A DNA stretch of 64,000 nt from Sphingopyxis sp. (GTDB lineage: Bacteria > Pseudomonadota > Alphaproteobacteria > Sphingomonadales > Sphingomonadaceae), in the NCBI RefSeq assembly GCF_016704835.1, contig NZ_JADIZJ010000002.1, positions 124,001 through 188,000 on the forward strand. The letters run 5' to 3'. Below, in pieces: positions 34,367-43,920 of this stretch (its first letter is position 1; every line of letters begins with the position of its first letter). Under the pieces are notes generated by a model, which saw only the letters and a program-made list of their open reading frames with translations, was not told the DNA's origin and made no database searches. Both the position numbers and the translations under genes were made by a program.

Positions 34367-36034
34367 TCACCCCAAGCTCGGCAAATCCAGCCCCTTGTCG
34401 CGCGCGCAGTCGATCGCGATGTCGTAACCCGCGTCGGCGTGGCGCATCACGCCGGTGCCGGGGTCGTTCCACAGCACGCGCTCCAGCCGCTTGGCTGCTT
34501 CGGGAGTGCCGTCGGCGACGATCACCATGCCGCTGTGCTGCGAATAACCCATGCCGACTCCGCCGCCGTGGTGGAACGACACCCAGGTCGCGCCGCTTGC
34601 CGTGTTGAGCAACGCGTTGAGCAGCGGCCAGTCGCTGACCGCATCCGATCCGTCGCGCATCGCTTCGGTTTCGCGATTGGGGGAGGCGACCGAGCCTGAA
34701 TCGAGATGGTCGCGACCGATGACGATCGGGGCTTTGAGCTCGCCCGATGCCACCATCTCGTTGAACGCGAGGCCCAGCCGGTGGCGGTCGCCGAGCCCGA
34801 CCCAGCAAATACGCGCCGGAAGCCCCTGAAACCGGATCTTCTCGCGCGCCATGTCGAGCCAGTTATGAAGGTGCGTGTTGTCGGGCAGCAGCTCCTTCAC
34901 CTTGGCGTCGGTCTTGTAGATGTCCTCGGGATCTCCCGACAGCGCCACCCAGCGGAACGGGCCGATGCCGCGGCAGAACAGCGGGCGGACATAGGCGGGG
35001 ACGAAACCCGGGAAGTCGAAGGCATTTTCGACGCCTTCATCCTTTGCGACCTGGCGGATATTATTGCCATAGTCGGTGGTCGGCACGCCCGCGGCCTGCA
35101 TGTCGAGCATCGCCCGGACATGCACCGCCATCGACGCCTTGGCGGCTTTCGCGACCGCGGCGGGGTCGCTCTCGCGCTTCGCAAACCACTCTTCGAGGCT
35201 CCAGCCAGCGGGAAGGTATCCGTTGACCGGATCGTGCGCCGAGGTCTGGTCGGTGAGCAGGTCGGGGAAGACGCCGCGGGTGACCATTTCGGGGAGGATT
35301 TCGGCGGCGTTGCCGAGGAGGCCGACCGAGACGGGCTTGCCCGCAGCGTGGCTCGCTTCGATCATCGCCAGCGCCTCGTCGATGCCGGACGCCTGCATGT
35401 CGAGATAGCCGGTACGCAGGCGCATCTCGATACGGCTCGGCTGGCATTCGATCGCGAGGCACGAGGCGCCGGCCATCACCGCCGCGAGCGGCTGCGCGCC
35501 GCCCATGCCGCCAAGCCCGGCGGTGAGCAGCCAGCGGCCCGCGAGACTGCCGCCATAATGCTGGCAACCCATTTCGACAAAAGTTTCGTAAGTGCCCTGC
35601 ACGATGCCCTGGCTGCCGATATAGATCCAGCTGCCCGCAGTCATCTGACCGTACATCATCAGCCCTTTGCGATCGAGCTCGGAGAAATGCTCCCAAGTCG
35701 CCCATTGCGGCACCAGGTTGGAATTCGCGAGCAGCACGCGCGGCGCATCGGTGTGCGTACGAAAGACACCGACGGGCTTGCCCGACTGGATGAGCAGGGT
35801 TTCATCGTCATTGAGGCGCTTCAGCGTCTCGACGATCTTGTCATAGCTTTCCCAGTCGCGTGCGGCGCGTCCGATGCCGCCATAAACCACCAGCTCGTGC
35901 GGCGCTTCGGCGACGTCGGGGTGCAGGTTGTTCATCAGCATCCGCATCGGCGCCTCGGTGAGCCAGCTTTTCGCGCTGATCTCGGTGCCGGTTGCCGGGC
36001 GGATCACGCGGCTGTTGTCGAGGCGGGTGGTCAT
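34367..36034 (-). CDS. hutU: Urocanate hydratase
   Basis: A 555-residue urocanase that converts urocanate to imidazolonepropionate with tightly bound NAD. Length and sequence match the family throughout: VYGGIGRAARDWESYDKI, FRTHTDAPRVLLANSNLVPQWATWEHFSELDRKGL, YGQMTAGSWIYIGSQGIVQGTYETF and AGLGGMGGAQPLAAVMAGA, a Rossmann-type NAD loop. It is the last gene of hutIHGU; its ATG overlaps the hutG stop (ATGA at 36031-36034). It ends 36 bp from the convergent metallo-beta-lactamase gene. Confidence 0.97.
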   Translation of the reverse strand: MTTRLDNSRVIRPATGTEISAKSWLTEAPMRMLMNNLHPDVAEAPHELVVYGGIGRAARDWESYDKIVETLKRLNDDETLLIQSGKPVGVFRTHTDAPRVLLANSNLVPQWATWEHFSELDRKGLMMYGQMTAGSWIYIGSQGIVQGTYETFVEMGCQHYGGSLAGRWLLTAGLGGMGGAQPLAAVMAGASCLAIECQPSRIEMRLRTGYLDMQASGIDEALAMIEASHAAGKPVSVGLLGNAAEILPEMVTRGVFPDLLTDQTSAHDPVNGYLPAGWSLEEWFAKRESDPAAVAKAAKASMAVHVRAMLDMQAAGVPTTDYGNNIRQVAKDEGVENAFDFPGFVPAYVRPLFCRGIGPFRWVALSGDPEDIYKTDAKVKELLPDNTHLHNWLDMAREKIRFQGLPARICWVGLGDRHRLGLAFNEMVASGELKAPIVIGRDHLDSGSVASPNRETEAMRDGSDAVSDWPLLNALLNTASGATWVSFHHGGGVGMGYSQHSGMVIVADGTPEAAKRLERVLWNDPGTGVMRHADAGYDIAIDCARDKGLDLPSLG

Positions 36035-36834
36035 GATTTTCCTTTCGCAAAATCGAGCGTTGCGGCGATAACTTGTTCCAGCACGGGCTGGATCGCGGGG
36101 TTCGGGTCGATGGGGGAGGGCCAGTTGACGTAGGTAATATCGGCGGGCTCAACCATGTAACCGCGCTGCGCGAGCTCCATCTGGATCGCGTGGATGCCGC
36201 CGTCGGGCCGGCCATAATGACGCGTTGTCCAGCCGCCCTTGAAACGGCCGTTGACGACGTGGCTCTCTCCGCTGGCAGCGCAGATATTCGCGACAATGGT
36301 TTCGAGTTCGGGCGCACAGGTCGCGCCGCCGTTGGTACCGATGTTGAACTGCGGCAGTTCGCCATCGAACAGCCGCGGGACATGGCTGCGGATCGAATGC
36401 GCGTCGTAGAGCACGACTTTGCCGTGCAAGGCTTTCAGGCGGTCTAGCTCGCCCGCGAGCGCGTCGTGATACGGTCGGTGGTACGAATGCAGCCGCTGCA
36501 TGATCTCGGCTTCGTCAGGCTCGCCGAAGCGGTACAGCGGTTCGCCGTCGAAGGTTGTCGTCGGGCAGAGTTCGGTGGTCGCCTGCCCGGGGTAGAGGGA
36601 CGCTCCCGACGGGTCGCGGTTCATGTCGATCACGCTGCGAGAAATATCGGTCGCGACCAATGTCGCGCCCAGACCGGCGGCGAAGGCATAGAGATCCGCG
36701 ATCCACCAGTCGGTGTCGAGCTGCGCGCGCCAGGGCGACACGAACTGGTCGTCGAGCCCGGCAAGGTCCGTCCCGCCGTGCGGAAAAGCAATGACCAGCG
36801 GCGCGTCGCCGCAATGGACGCGCAGCCAGTCCAT
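36031..36834 (-). CDS. hutG: N-formylglutamate deformylase
   Basis: A 267-residue zinc amidohydrolase that removes formate from N-formylglutamate to give glutamate, the last step of the five-step histidine route. The motifs VIAFPHGGTDLAGLD near the N terminus and YDAHSIRSHVPRLFDGELPQFNIGTNGGATC are those of HutG deformylases, not of the arginase-like formiminoglutamase of the same name. This agrees with hutF in the cluster. The start overlaps the hutH stop (ATGA), and its end overlaps hutU, so it is translated in a coupled chain. Confidence 0.94.
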   Translation of the reverse strand: MDWLRVHCGDAPLVIAFPHGGTDLAGLDDQFVSPWRAQLDTDWWIADLYAFAAGLGATLVATDISRSVIDMNRDPSGASLYPGQATTELCPTTTFDGEPLYRFGEPDEAEIMQRLHSYHRPYHDALAGELDRLKALHGKVVLYDAHSIRSHVPRLFDGELPQFNIGTNGGATCAPELETIVANICAASGESHVVNGRFKGGWTTRHYGRPDGGIHAIQMELAQRGYMVEPADITYVNWPSPIDPNPAIQPVLEQVIAATLDFAKGKS

Positions 36835-38354
36835 CAGGCGAGGCCCGGCAGGTCTGCCGGAACCGCCGCGACCAGGCTGCCTGAGCGAACCAGCGCGGTG
36901 GCAGCCTCCATATCAGGGTGGATATGCCGATCGTCTTCGAGCGTCGGCACCGCGGCGCGCAGATGCTTGTGCGCGGCCTCGAGCGCGTCACTCGACGACA
37001 GCGGCGCGTGGAAGTCGATGCCCTGGCACGCGGCGAGATATTCGATCCCGATCACCGCGCTGACATTGTCGGCCATCTCGAGCAGGCGGCGGGCGCCATG
37101 CGCTGCCATCGACACATGATCCTCCTGATTGGCCGAGGTTGGAATCGAATCGACGCTGGCGGGATAGGCGCGCTGTTTGTTTTCGCTGACCAGCGCTGCG
37201 GCGGTGACCTGCGGGATCATGAAGCCCGAATTGAGGCCGGGACGCGGGGTGAGGAAGGCGGGAAGGCCCGACAGCGCCGGATCAACGAGCATTGCGATGC
37301 GGCGCTCGGCTATCGAACCGATCTCGCACAGCGCCATCGCGATAATGTCGGCGGCAAAAGCAACGGGTTCAGCGTGGAAATTGCCCCCCGATAAAGCTTC
37401 GTCGGTGTCGGCAAAAATCAGCGGATTGTCCGAGACGCCATTCGCCTCGACACCGAGGGTGGTTGCAGCTTGGCGCAGCAGGTCGAGGATCGCGCCCATC
37501 ACCTGCGGCTGGCAGCGCAGGCAATAGGGATCCTGCACGCGCGGATCATCAACGGCGTGCGAGGCGCGGATCGCCGATCCCGCCATCAGGCCGCGCAACG
37601 CATCGCCGACCTCGCGCTGCCCGGCATGGCCGCGCAGCGCGTGAATGCGCGGGTCGAATGGCGCGTCGGAGCCTTTGGCGGCCTCGGTCGACAGCGCGCC
37701 AGTGATCAGCGCCGATTGGAACACGGTTTCGGCGCGGAACAGGCCGGCGAGCGCATTGGCAGCCGAAAACTGCGTGCCGTTGAGCAGCGCGAGGCCTTCC
37801 TTCGGCCCGAGTTCGAGCGGCGCGAGGCCCGCCTGTGCCAGTGCCTCTGCGGCGGGCCGGGTCTGCTCGTCGAACGCAATCGCGCCGACCCCGATCATCG
37901 CCGCTGCCATGTGCGACAGCGGCGCAAGGTCGCCGCTTGCGCCGACCGATCCCTGCGACGGAACGACGGGGGTCAGGCCTTTGGCCAGCATCGCCTCAAG
38001 CATCGCCACCGTTTCGCGCCGCACCCCCGATGCACCGACGCCAAAGCTCGCGAGCTTGAGCGCCATCATCAGTCGGACGACGGGGACAGGCGACGGCGCG
38101 CCGGTGCCCGCGGCATGGCTCAGCACGATGTTGCGCTGGAGCGTCGCCAGATCGTCGCTGGCGATCCGCACGCTTGCCAGCTTTCCAAAGCCGGTGTTGA
38201 TGCCATAGACGGGTGCGCCCTTGGCGACGATCCGCGCCACCGCGGCGGCGCTCGCGTCGATCGCGCTCCACGCTTCGTCGTTCAGCGTAGCGCTCGCACC
38301 TTCATAGATCGCGCGCCAGTTGGCGAGCGTCATGGCGCCGGGGTTGATGATCAT
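36834..38354 (-). CDS. hutH: Histidine ammonia-lyase
   Basis: A 506-residue enzyme that deaminates histidine to urocanate. The autocatalytic MIO group would form from A139-S140-G141 in GSVGASGDLAPLSHMA. Other conserved regions are VYGINTGFGKLASVRI near residue 50 and QEDHVSMAAHGARRL near residue 410. The length matches the family. It overlaps hutI and hutG by ATGA at each end. Confidence 0.97.
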   Translation of the reverse strand: MIINPGAMTLANWRAIYEGASATLNDEAWSAIDASAAAVARIVAKGAPVYGINTGFGKLASVRIASDDLATLQRNIVLSHAAGTGAPSPVPVVRLMMALKLASFGVGASGVRRETVAMLEAMLAKGLTPVVPSQGSVGASGDLAPLSHMAAAMIGVGAIAFDEQTRPAAEALAQAGLAPLELGPKEGLALLNGTQFSAANALAGLFRAETVFQSALITGALSTEAAKGSDAPFDPRIHALRGHAGQREVGDALRGLMAGSAIRASHAVDDPRVQDPYCLRCQPQVMGAILDLLRQAATTLGVEANGVSDNPLIFADTDEALSGGNFHAEPVAFAADIIAMALCEIGSIAERRIAMLVDPALSGLPAFLTPRPGLNSGFMIPQVTAAALVSENKQRAYPASVDSIPTSANQEDHVSMAAHGARRLLEMADNVSAVIGIEYLAACQGIDFHAPLSSSDALEAAHKHLRAAVPTLEDDRHIHPDMEAATALVRSGSLVAAVPADLPGLA

Positions 38355-39535
38355 TGTCCGTCCTTGATACGTCGGTGCAGCGGATTGAAGCCGATGCGGT
38401 AAACCAGCTCGGCGGGGTCGGTGACGTTCCAGATCGCAAGGTCACACGCCTTGCCGGACTCCAGCGTCCCGGTCTCGGCGCCAAGCCCCAGCGCAGCGGC
38501 GGCATTGACCGTCACCCCGCGCAGCGCCTCGACGACGGTCAGCCCGAACAGCGTCGCGCCCATATTGAGCATGAGCAGCAGCGAGGTCGTCGGCGACGTG
38601 CCGGGATTGTTGTCGGTCGCCAGCGCGATCTTGACCCCGTGCCGACGCATCGCGTCGATGGGCGGCAATTTGGTCTCGCGCATGAAATAATAGGCGCCGG
38701 GCAGCAGCACCGCGACCGTTCCCGCCGCCGCCATCGCGGCGACATCGTTGTCGGTGGCATATTCCAGATGGTCAGCCGACAGCGCGCCGTGGCGCGCCGC
38801 GAGCGCGCTGCCGCTCAGCGCCGACAATTGTTCGGCGTGCAGCTTGACTGCCAGCCCATGCACCTGCGCCGCTGCGATCACGCGCGTGCATTGCGCGGGC
38901 GAAAAGCCGATGCCTTCGCAAAAGGCGTCGACCGCGGTGGCGAGCGGCGCGGCGGCGGGAATCATCTCACTGCAAACGAGGTCGATATAGCCGTCGCTGT
39001 GGTTCCGATACTCGGGGGGCAGGGCATGCGCGCCAAGGAAGGTCGGCTCGACGCGGACCCGACGCCGCTCGCCCAGCGCACGCGCGGCGCGCAGCATTTT
39101 CAGCTCGTTTTCGGTGTCGAGGCCATACCCCGACTTGATCTCGATCGTGGTCACCCCCTCGGCGATCAGCGCGTCGAGGCGGGGGAGTGCGGTATCGACC
39201 AGTTCGACTTCGCTCGCTGCACGGGTCGCGCGCATCGTTGACACGATGCCGCCCCCCGCCCGCGATATATCCTCATAGCTTGCACCTTCGAGCCGCATCG
39301 CCCATTCATTGGCACGATTGCCGCCGTGGACCAGATGAGTGTGGCAATCGATCAGCCCCGGGGTGATTAACCGGCCGCCGCAATCGGTGATCTTCGCGGC
39401 CGCCGTCGGCGCGCCATCGGCAGGGCCGGCGTAGGCAATCCGTCCGCCCTGCGCCGCGACGACGCCATCGTCGATCAACCCCAGGCCGTCTCCGGCCATC
39501 GTCGCGAGTCGGGTGTTGGTCCAGATCTGCTCCAT
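38351..39535 (-). CDS. hutI: Imidazolonepropionase
   Basis: A 394-residue amidohydrolase that opens the imidazolone ring to formiminoglutamate. Metal ligands lie in LIDCHTHLVHGGNR (HxH), in KLHAEQLS and ADHLEYATD, and the aspartate is in ATDNNPGTSP. I use the ATG at 39535 (MEQIWTNTRLATM), where the family begins. An ATG at 39562 is in frame but overlaps the operator palindrome. It is the first gene of hutIHGU and its stop overlaps the hutH start. Confidence 0.94.
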   Translation of the reverse strand: MEQIWTNTRLATMAGDGLGLIDDGVVAAQGGRIAYAGPADGAPTAAAKITDCGGRLITPGLIDCHTHLVHGGNRANEWAMRLEGASYEDISRAGGGIVSTMRATRAASEVELVDTALPRLDALIAEGVTTIEIKSGYGLDTENELKMLRAARALGERRRVRVEPTFLGAHALPPEYRNHSDGYIDLVCSEMIPAAAPLATAVDAFCEGIGFSPAQCTRVIAAAQVHGLAVKLHAEQLSALSGSALAARHGALSADHLEYATDNDVAAMAAAGTVAVLLPGAYYFMRETKLPPIDAMRRHGVKIALATDNNPGTSPTTSLLLMLNMGATLFGLTVVEALRGVTVNAAAALGLGAETGTLESGKACDLAIWNVTDPAELVYRIGFNPLHRRIKDGQ

Positions 39536-39560
39536 CTGGACAACATCTCGCGGTTGGGCC

Positions 39561-39578
39561 ATTATGTCTAGACATAAT
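39561..39578. promoter_or_regulatory. Perfect palindrome between hutI and hutF, candidate HutC operator
   Basis: ATTATGTCTAGACATAAT is a perfect 18-bp palindrome. It lies 26 bp upstream of hutI and 16 bp upstream of hutF, the only intergenic space of the two divergent arms. GntR-family HutC is encoded two genes away. One site could repress both arms until urocanate accumulates, as known for HutC in other bacteria. Symmetry is seen; binding is inferred. Confidence 0.75.
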
Positions 39579-39594
39579 ATGAAGGCTCCCGACG

Positions 39595-40941
39595 ATGGCT
39601 TACTGGTTTCAGCGCGCATGGATCGATAATCAGTGGCAGCGCGATGTGCGGCTGACGGTCGCCGAAGGGCGGTTTTCGGCGCTTGAAACCGGTGTTGACG
39701 CCGCCCCCGATGACGAGCGCCATGCCGCGGCTTTGCCCGGACTGTGCAATGTCCACAGTCATGGCTTCCAGCGCGGCATGGCGGGGCTTTCGGAGCGCCG
39801 CAGTCACCCCGACGACAATTTCTGGAGCTGGCGCGAGATCATGTACCGCTTCCTCGACCAGCTGACCCCCGACGATGTCGCGGCAATTACCGCGCAGGCC
39901 TATGCCGAAATGCTCGAGGGCGGTTTCACCCGCGTCGGCGAGTTCCACTATCTCCACCATGACCCCGCCGGCGCGCCCTACGCCGATCCTGCCGCAATGG
40001 CGGGCGCGATCGTCGAGGCGAGCGCGGCGACCGGCATCGGCCTCACCTTGCTGCCGGTCTTCTACGCCCATGGCAATTTCGGCGGCGCGGCGCCGAGCCC
40101 CGGCCAGCGGCGCTTTTTGAGCGATATCGATGGTTTTGAGCAGCTGCTCGATGCGTCGCGCGCCAAGCTGATCGGCGACGCCAATATCGGCATCGCGCCG
40201 CACTCGCTGCGCGCGGTGGCGCCCGACCAGCTGGCGGCGCTGCTCGCGATGTCACCCAGCGGCCCGGTCCATATCCACGCCGCCGAACAGGAAAAGGAAG
40301 TCGCCGACTGCGTGGCATGGAGTGGCGCGCGTCCGGTCGCATGGCTGCTCGACAATGTCGGGGTCGATGCGCGCTGGTGCCTGATCCACTCGACCCACCT
40401 CGACGCGCGCGAAGTGCTGCGGCTCGCCGCGAGCGGCGCGGTCGCCGGGCTCTGCCCGATCACCGAGGCCAATTTGGGCGACGGCATCTTCCCCGCCGTC
40501 GATTATTTGACCGCCGATGGCCGCTTCGGGATCGGCACCGACAGCAATATTCTGATCGACGCAGCGGGCGAGCTGCGCGCGCTCGAATATTCGCAGCGTC
40601 TCGCGCGCCGCGCCCGCGCGCTTCTCGCCGCAACCCGATCGCCTTTCGTTGGCGCCAATCTCCACGCCCGCGCGCTCGCGGGCGGCGCGCAGGCGCTGGG
40701 CGTCGAGGCAGGCTTCGCAATCGGCCAGTCCGCCGACATCGTTTCGCTCGATCTCGATCACCCCAGCTTCGCGGGAACCGACGATGCGACGCTGCTCGAC
40801 CGCTGGATTTTTGCCGGCGGGGCAGGGACGATCGACTGCGTCTGGCGCGCCGGGGTCAAGCGCGTCGAAGGCGGGCGCCATGTCGATCGCATGGCGATTG
40901 CTGCTGCCTACCGCAAAAGCGTTGCGCGGATCGTCGCGTGA
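39595..40941 (+). CDS. hutF: Formimidoylglutamate deiminase
   Basis: A 448-residue amidohydrolase that converts N-formimidoylglutamate to N-formylglutamate and ammonia. Metal-binding motifs: CNVHSHGFQRGMAGLSER (HxH plus the HutF-specific continuation), HIHAAEQEKEV, CLIHSTHLD and IGTDSNILID. It is transcribed away from hutI across the palindrome. The following regulator gene begins inside its stop codon (GTGA at 40938-40941). Confidence 0.95.
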   Translation: MAYWFQRAWIDNQWQRDVRLTVAEGRFSALETGVDAAPDDERHAAALPGLCNVHSHGFQRGMAGLSERRSHPDDNFWSWREIMYRFLDQLTPDDVAAITAQAYAEMLEGGFTRVGEFHYLHHDPAGAPYADPAAMAGAIVEASAATGIGLTLLPVFYAHGNFGGAAPSPGQRRFLSDIDGFEQLLDASRAKLIGDANIGIAPHSLRAVAPDQLAALLAMSPSGPVHIHAAEQEKEVADCVAWSGARPVAWLLDNVGVDARWCLIHSTHLDAREVLRLAASGAVAGLCPITEANLGDGIFPAVDYLTADGRFGIGTDSNILIDAAGELRALEYSQRLARRARALLAATRSPFVGANLHARALAGGAQALGVEAGFAIGQSADIVSLDLDHPSFAGTDDATLLDRWIFAGGAGTIDCVWRAGVKRVEGGRHVDRMAIAAAYRKSVARIVA

Positions 40942-41642
40942 CGCGCGCGGCGCCGAACCCGGCGCGCCGGATCCGCGAGGATATCGAAGGCCGCATCCAT
41001 TCGGGCGAATGGAAACCGGGCACGCGCATTCCGATCGAGCAAGAGCTCGCGGCGCGCTATGGCTGCGCGCGCGCGACGGTCAGCAAGGCGCTGGGCGAGC
41101 TCGTCGCCGCCGGGCTGGTCGAACGGCGACGCAAGGCGGGCTCGTTCGTCGCGCACCCGCCGGTGCATTCGGCGGTGATGACCGTCCCCGATCTGGCCGA
41201 ACTTATTGCGGCGCGCGGCGAAGCCTATCGCTGGGAAGCGCGCGCGATCGTCCGCCGCAAAAATGCTGACGAAGCCGACACGCTCCAGATCGACGGCGTT
41301 CATTTCGCCGCCGAGGAACCCTTCGCGCTCGAACGCCGGACGATCGAACTCGCCGAAGTCCCCGCCGCGGCGGGGGCGGATTTTGCCGTCGAGGCGCCGG
41401 GCACTTGGCTCCTCGCGCATATTCCGTGGACCTCGGCGCGCCACGTCGTGCGCGCCGTCGCCGCCACCCGCACCGAAGCAAAGGCGCTGGCGACCGGCAA
41501 CGGCGCCGCCTGCCTCCAACTCGAACGCGATACCTGGCGCGGCGATCGGCCGGTCACGCACGTCCGCCAGCTTTTCCGCGGCGACCGCTTCGATCTGGTC
41601 GCCGAGTTTCAGGCCGGGATGCCCCGGCGCGAAGGCGAATAA
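40938..41642 (+). CDS. hutC: HutC, GntR-family repressor of histidine utilisation
   Basis: A 234-residue regulator. The GntR winged helix is RIREDIEGRIHSGEWKPGTRIPIEQELAARYGCARATVSKALGELVAAGLVERRRKAGSFV, followed by a UTRA effector domain that binds urocanate in known HutC proteins. The start is GTG at 40938, overlapping the hutF stop (GTGA). Because the gene is in the hutFC arm, it should repress its own expression through the palindrome at 39561-39578. Confidence 0.92.
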   Translation: MTRAAPNPARRIREDIEGRIHSGEWKPGTRIPIEQELAARYGCARATVSKALGELVAAGLVERRRKAGSFVAHPPVHSAVMTVPDLAELIAARGEAYRWEARAIVRRKNADEADTLQIDGVHFAAEEPFALERRTIELAEVPAAAGADFAVEAPGTWLLAHIPWTSARHVVRAVAATRTEAKALATGNGAACLQLERDTWRGDRPVTHVRQLFRGDRFDLVAEFQAGMPRREGE

Positions 41643-41689
41643 AATCTGCGCGGTATCTTGGACGTTTTCTCTCTTTCCTGCGTAGCGGT

Positions 41690-41710
41690 GCATAAGCCAT
41701 TTGCTTATGC
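41690..41710. promoter_or_regulatory. Inverted repeat upstream of penicillin-binding protein gene
   Basis: GCATAAGC-CATTT-GCTTATGC is a perfect 8/8 inverted repeat with a 5-base spacer, 31 bp before the ATG. No T tract follows on the plus strand, so an operator or 5'-leader hairpin is more likely than a terminator. AT-rich GATATTAATACGG follows and may include a -10 element. Confidence 0.45.
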
Positions 41711-41740
41711 TGTATTGCGATATTAATACGGTGGCTGAGC

Positions 41741-43774
41741 ATGACCTGGTTCCGTAAATCCAAAACTCCCGATCCGGCGCCCGCCGCGCCGCCGCTTTCC
41801 ATGCCCGGCGCGCCCGTTTTCGAGGGGCCACCCCCGGTTGTACCGGAAAGCCGCCGTCGCAAATGGCTGCGGCGCTTTTCGCGCGGCTTTGCCATTTTCT
41901 GCATCCTGCTGATCCTGCTCGTCGGCTGGCTCGCGCTCACCGCGCCGCTGTCGAAATCGCTCGAACCGATCGTGCCGCCGCAGATCACCTTGCTGGCGTC
42001 GGATGGAACGCCGATCGCGCGGTCGGGGGCAATCGTGGACAAGCCGGTGAAGGCGAGCGCGCTGCCCAAGCACGTCACCGGCGCCTTTCTCGCGATCGAG
42101 GACCGGCGTTTCTACAGTCATATGGGCGTCGATCCGCGCAGCATCGCGCGCGCGGTGTGGAGCAACGTCAGCGGCGGGCGGACGCAAGGCGGCAGCACGA
42201 TCACCCAGCAGCTGGCAAAATTCACTTTCCTCACCCCCAAGCGGACGCTGGGGCGAAAAGCGCGCGAGGCACTAATCGCCTTCTGGCTGGAAGCGTGGTT
42301 GACCAAGGACGAGATTCTCGAACGCTATCTGTCGAACGCCTATTTCGGTGACAACACTTACGGTTTGCGCGCCGCGTCGCTGCATTATTTCTATCGCCAG
42401 CCCGAAAAGCTGACCCCGGCGCAGGCGGCGATGCTCGCGGGGCTGGTCCAGGCGCCGTCGCGCCTCGCTCCCACCAAGAATCCCGATCTGGCGGCCAAAC
42501 GCATGCAGCTGGTGGTCAATGCCATGGCCGACGAGGGCTATATTACCGCCGCGCAGGCGACGGCGATCCGCACCCCGAGTATCGATGTCCGCTCGCGCAA
42601 CACGCTGCCGACCGGGACCTATTTTGCCGACTGGGCGCTGCCCGAGGCGCGCAAGCTGAGCGACGTCGGCTATTCGCGCCAGACGATCAAAACCACTCTC
42701 GACGCGCGGTTGCAAGCGGTGGCGCGGCGGGTGACGAGCCGCGCCGGCGTCGGTCAGGCGCAGGTCGCCCTGGTCGCGATGCGCCCCAATGGCGAAGTCG
42801 TCGCGATGGTCGGCGGCAAGGATTATGCCGCGTCGCCGTTCAACCGGGTGACACAGGCGCGACGCCAGCCGGGATCGACCTTCAAATTGTTCGTCTATCT
42901 CGCCGCCCTGCGAGCCGGGTGGGAACCCGATGACATAATCGACAACCAGCCGATCGAAACCGGCTCGTATCGGCCGAAAAACTCGGGTGGCGCCTATTCA
43001 GAAACGCTCACGCTGGAGGACGCGTTCGCGATGTCGAGCAATGTTGCCGCGGTGCGGGTGCTGCGCGAGGTTGGCGACGACAAGGTGATTGACATGGCGC
43101 GCGACCTGGGCGTCACCGCACCGATGACCAGGGGTGACCCCAGCCTCGCGCTCGGTACGTCGAGCATGACCTTGCTTGAACTTACCGCGGCCTATGCCGC
43201 GGTCGCTGCGAACAGCTATCCGGTCGTCCCGCACGCCTTTCCGGACGAGGAAAAGGGCTGGCTGGAAAATCTGATCTCGGGGCCGCGCCGCTTCGGATCG
43301 AGGGTCCATAACGACATCGAACAGATGCTCCGCGCCGCAGTCAATCGCGGCACCGGCCGCGCTGCGCGGCTGCCGCAGGCGAATTTCGGCAAAACCGGGA
43401 CCAGCCAGGACAATCGCGATGCGCTGTTCGTCGGTTACGCTAACGGCCTCGTCGTCGGGGTATGGATCGGCAACGACGATAATTCGCCGCTGCGCGGCAT
43501 TTCGGGCGGCGGGCTTCCGGCGCGGATCTGGCGCGATTTCATGACGCAGGCGTCGGGCCAGAAAGCGGCGCCGCCGCGACCCGCCGACCCGCGCGGCCCC
43601 GTCGAACCGCAGGACATTCCCGACATCGATGCGATCCCGGTTGGCGAGAATATGAGCGTCGGGATCGAGGGCGACAGTGCCGTAATTTCGACCGAAATCA
43701 ACGGCAGTCGCATCGATTTGCGGGTGCCGATCCCGAAAGAAGCGCCTGCGGAACCGGCACCCGCGCCCCCGTGA
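41741..43774 (+). CDS. Class A penicillin-binding protein (transglycosylase/transpeptidase)
   Basis: A 677-residue bifunctional peptidoglycan synthase. A proline-rich cytoplasmic tail is followed by one transmembrane helix (~50-68). The GT51 glycosyltransferase domain has catalytic E120 in AIEDRRFYSHMG and the motif QGGSTITQQLAKFTFL. The transpeptidase has S379-T-F-K382, the SxN motif in AMSSNVAAVRVLRE and K551-T-G-T554. It polymerises and crosslinks wall strands at the outer face of the inner membrane. It is monocistronic; length and composition are near PBP1A/PBP1C types, but I cannot assign which. Confidence 0.93.
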   Translation: MTWFRKSKTPDPAPAAPPLSMPGAPVFEGPPPVVPESRRRKWLRRFSRGFAIFCILLILLVGWLALTAPLSKSLEPIVPPQITLLASDGTPIARSGAIVDKPVKASALPKHVTGAFLAIEDRRFYSHMGVDPRSIARAVWSNVSGGRTQGGSTITQQLAKFTFLTPKRTLGRKAREALIAFWLEAWLTKDEILERYLSNAYFGDNTYGLRAASLHYFYRQPEKLTPAQAAMLAGLVQAPSRLAPTKNPDLAAKRMQLVVNAMADEGYITAAQATAIRTPSIDVRSRNTLPTGTYFADWALPEARKLSDVGYSRQTIKTTLDARLQAVARRVTSRAGVGQAQVALVAMRPNGEVVAMVGGKDYAASPFNRVTQARRQPGSTFKLFVYLAALRAGWEPDDIIDNQPIETGSYRPKNSGGAYSETLTLEDAFAMSSNVAAVRVLREVGDDKVIDMARDLGVTAPMTRGDPSLALGTSSMTLLELTAAYAAVAANSYPVVPHAFPDEEKGWLENLISGPRRFGSRVHNDIEQMLRAAVNRGTGRAARLPQANFGKTGTSQDNRDALFVGYANGLVVGVWIGNDDNSPLRGISGGGLPARIWRDFMTQASGQKAAPPRPADPRGPVEPQDIPDIDAIPVGENMSVGIEGDSAVISTEINGSRIDLRVPIPKEAPAEPAPAPP

Positions 43775-43920
43775 GGGTGCGAGCAACCTCGGCCCAGGAT
43801 CCGTTTGTGCTGAGCTTGATGGGCCACCTTAGTTTTTTGGTCAGACGGGGAAGAACAGAACGGTCCGTCGACGAGCCCAGGGCAAACGGTTCATAGCGGG
43901 CACTAAATGAGCCTGAGTGG

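Noticed and set aside
34706..36133. 475-residue plus-strand frame opposite hutU
   Set aside because: Mirror frame; hutU is intact on the other strand.
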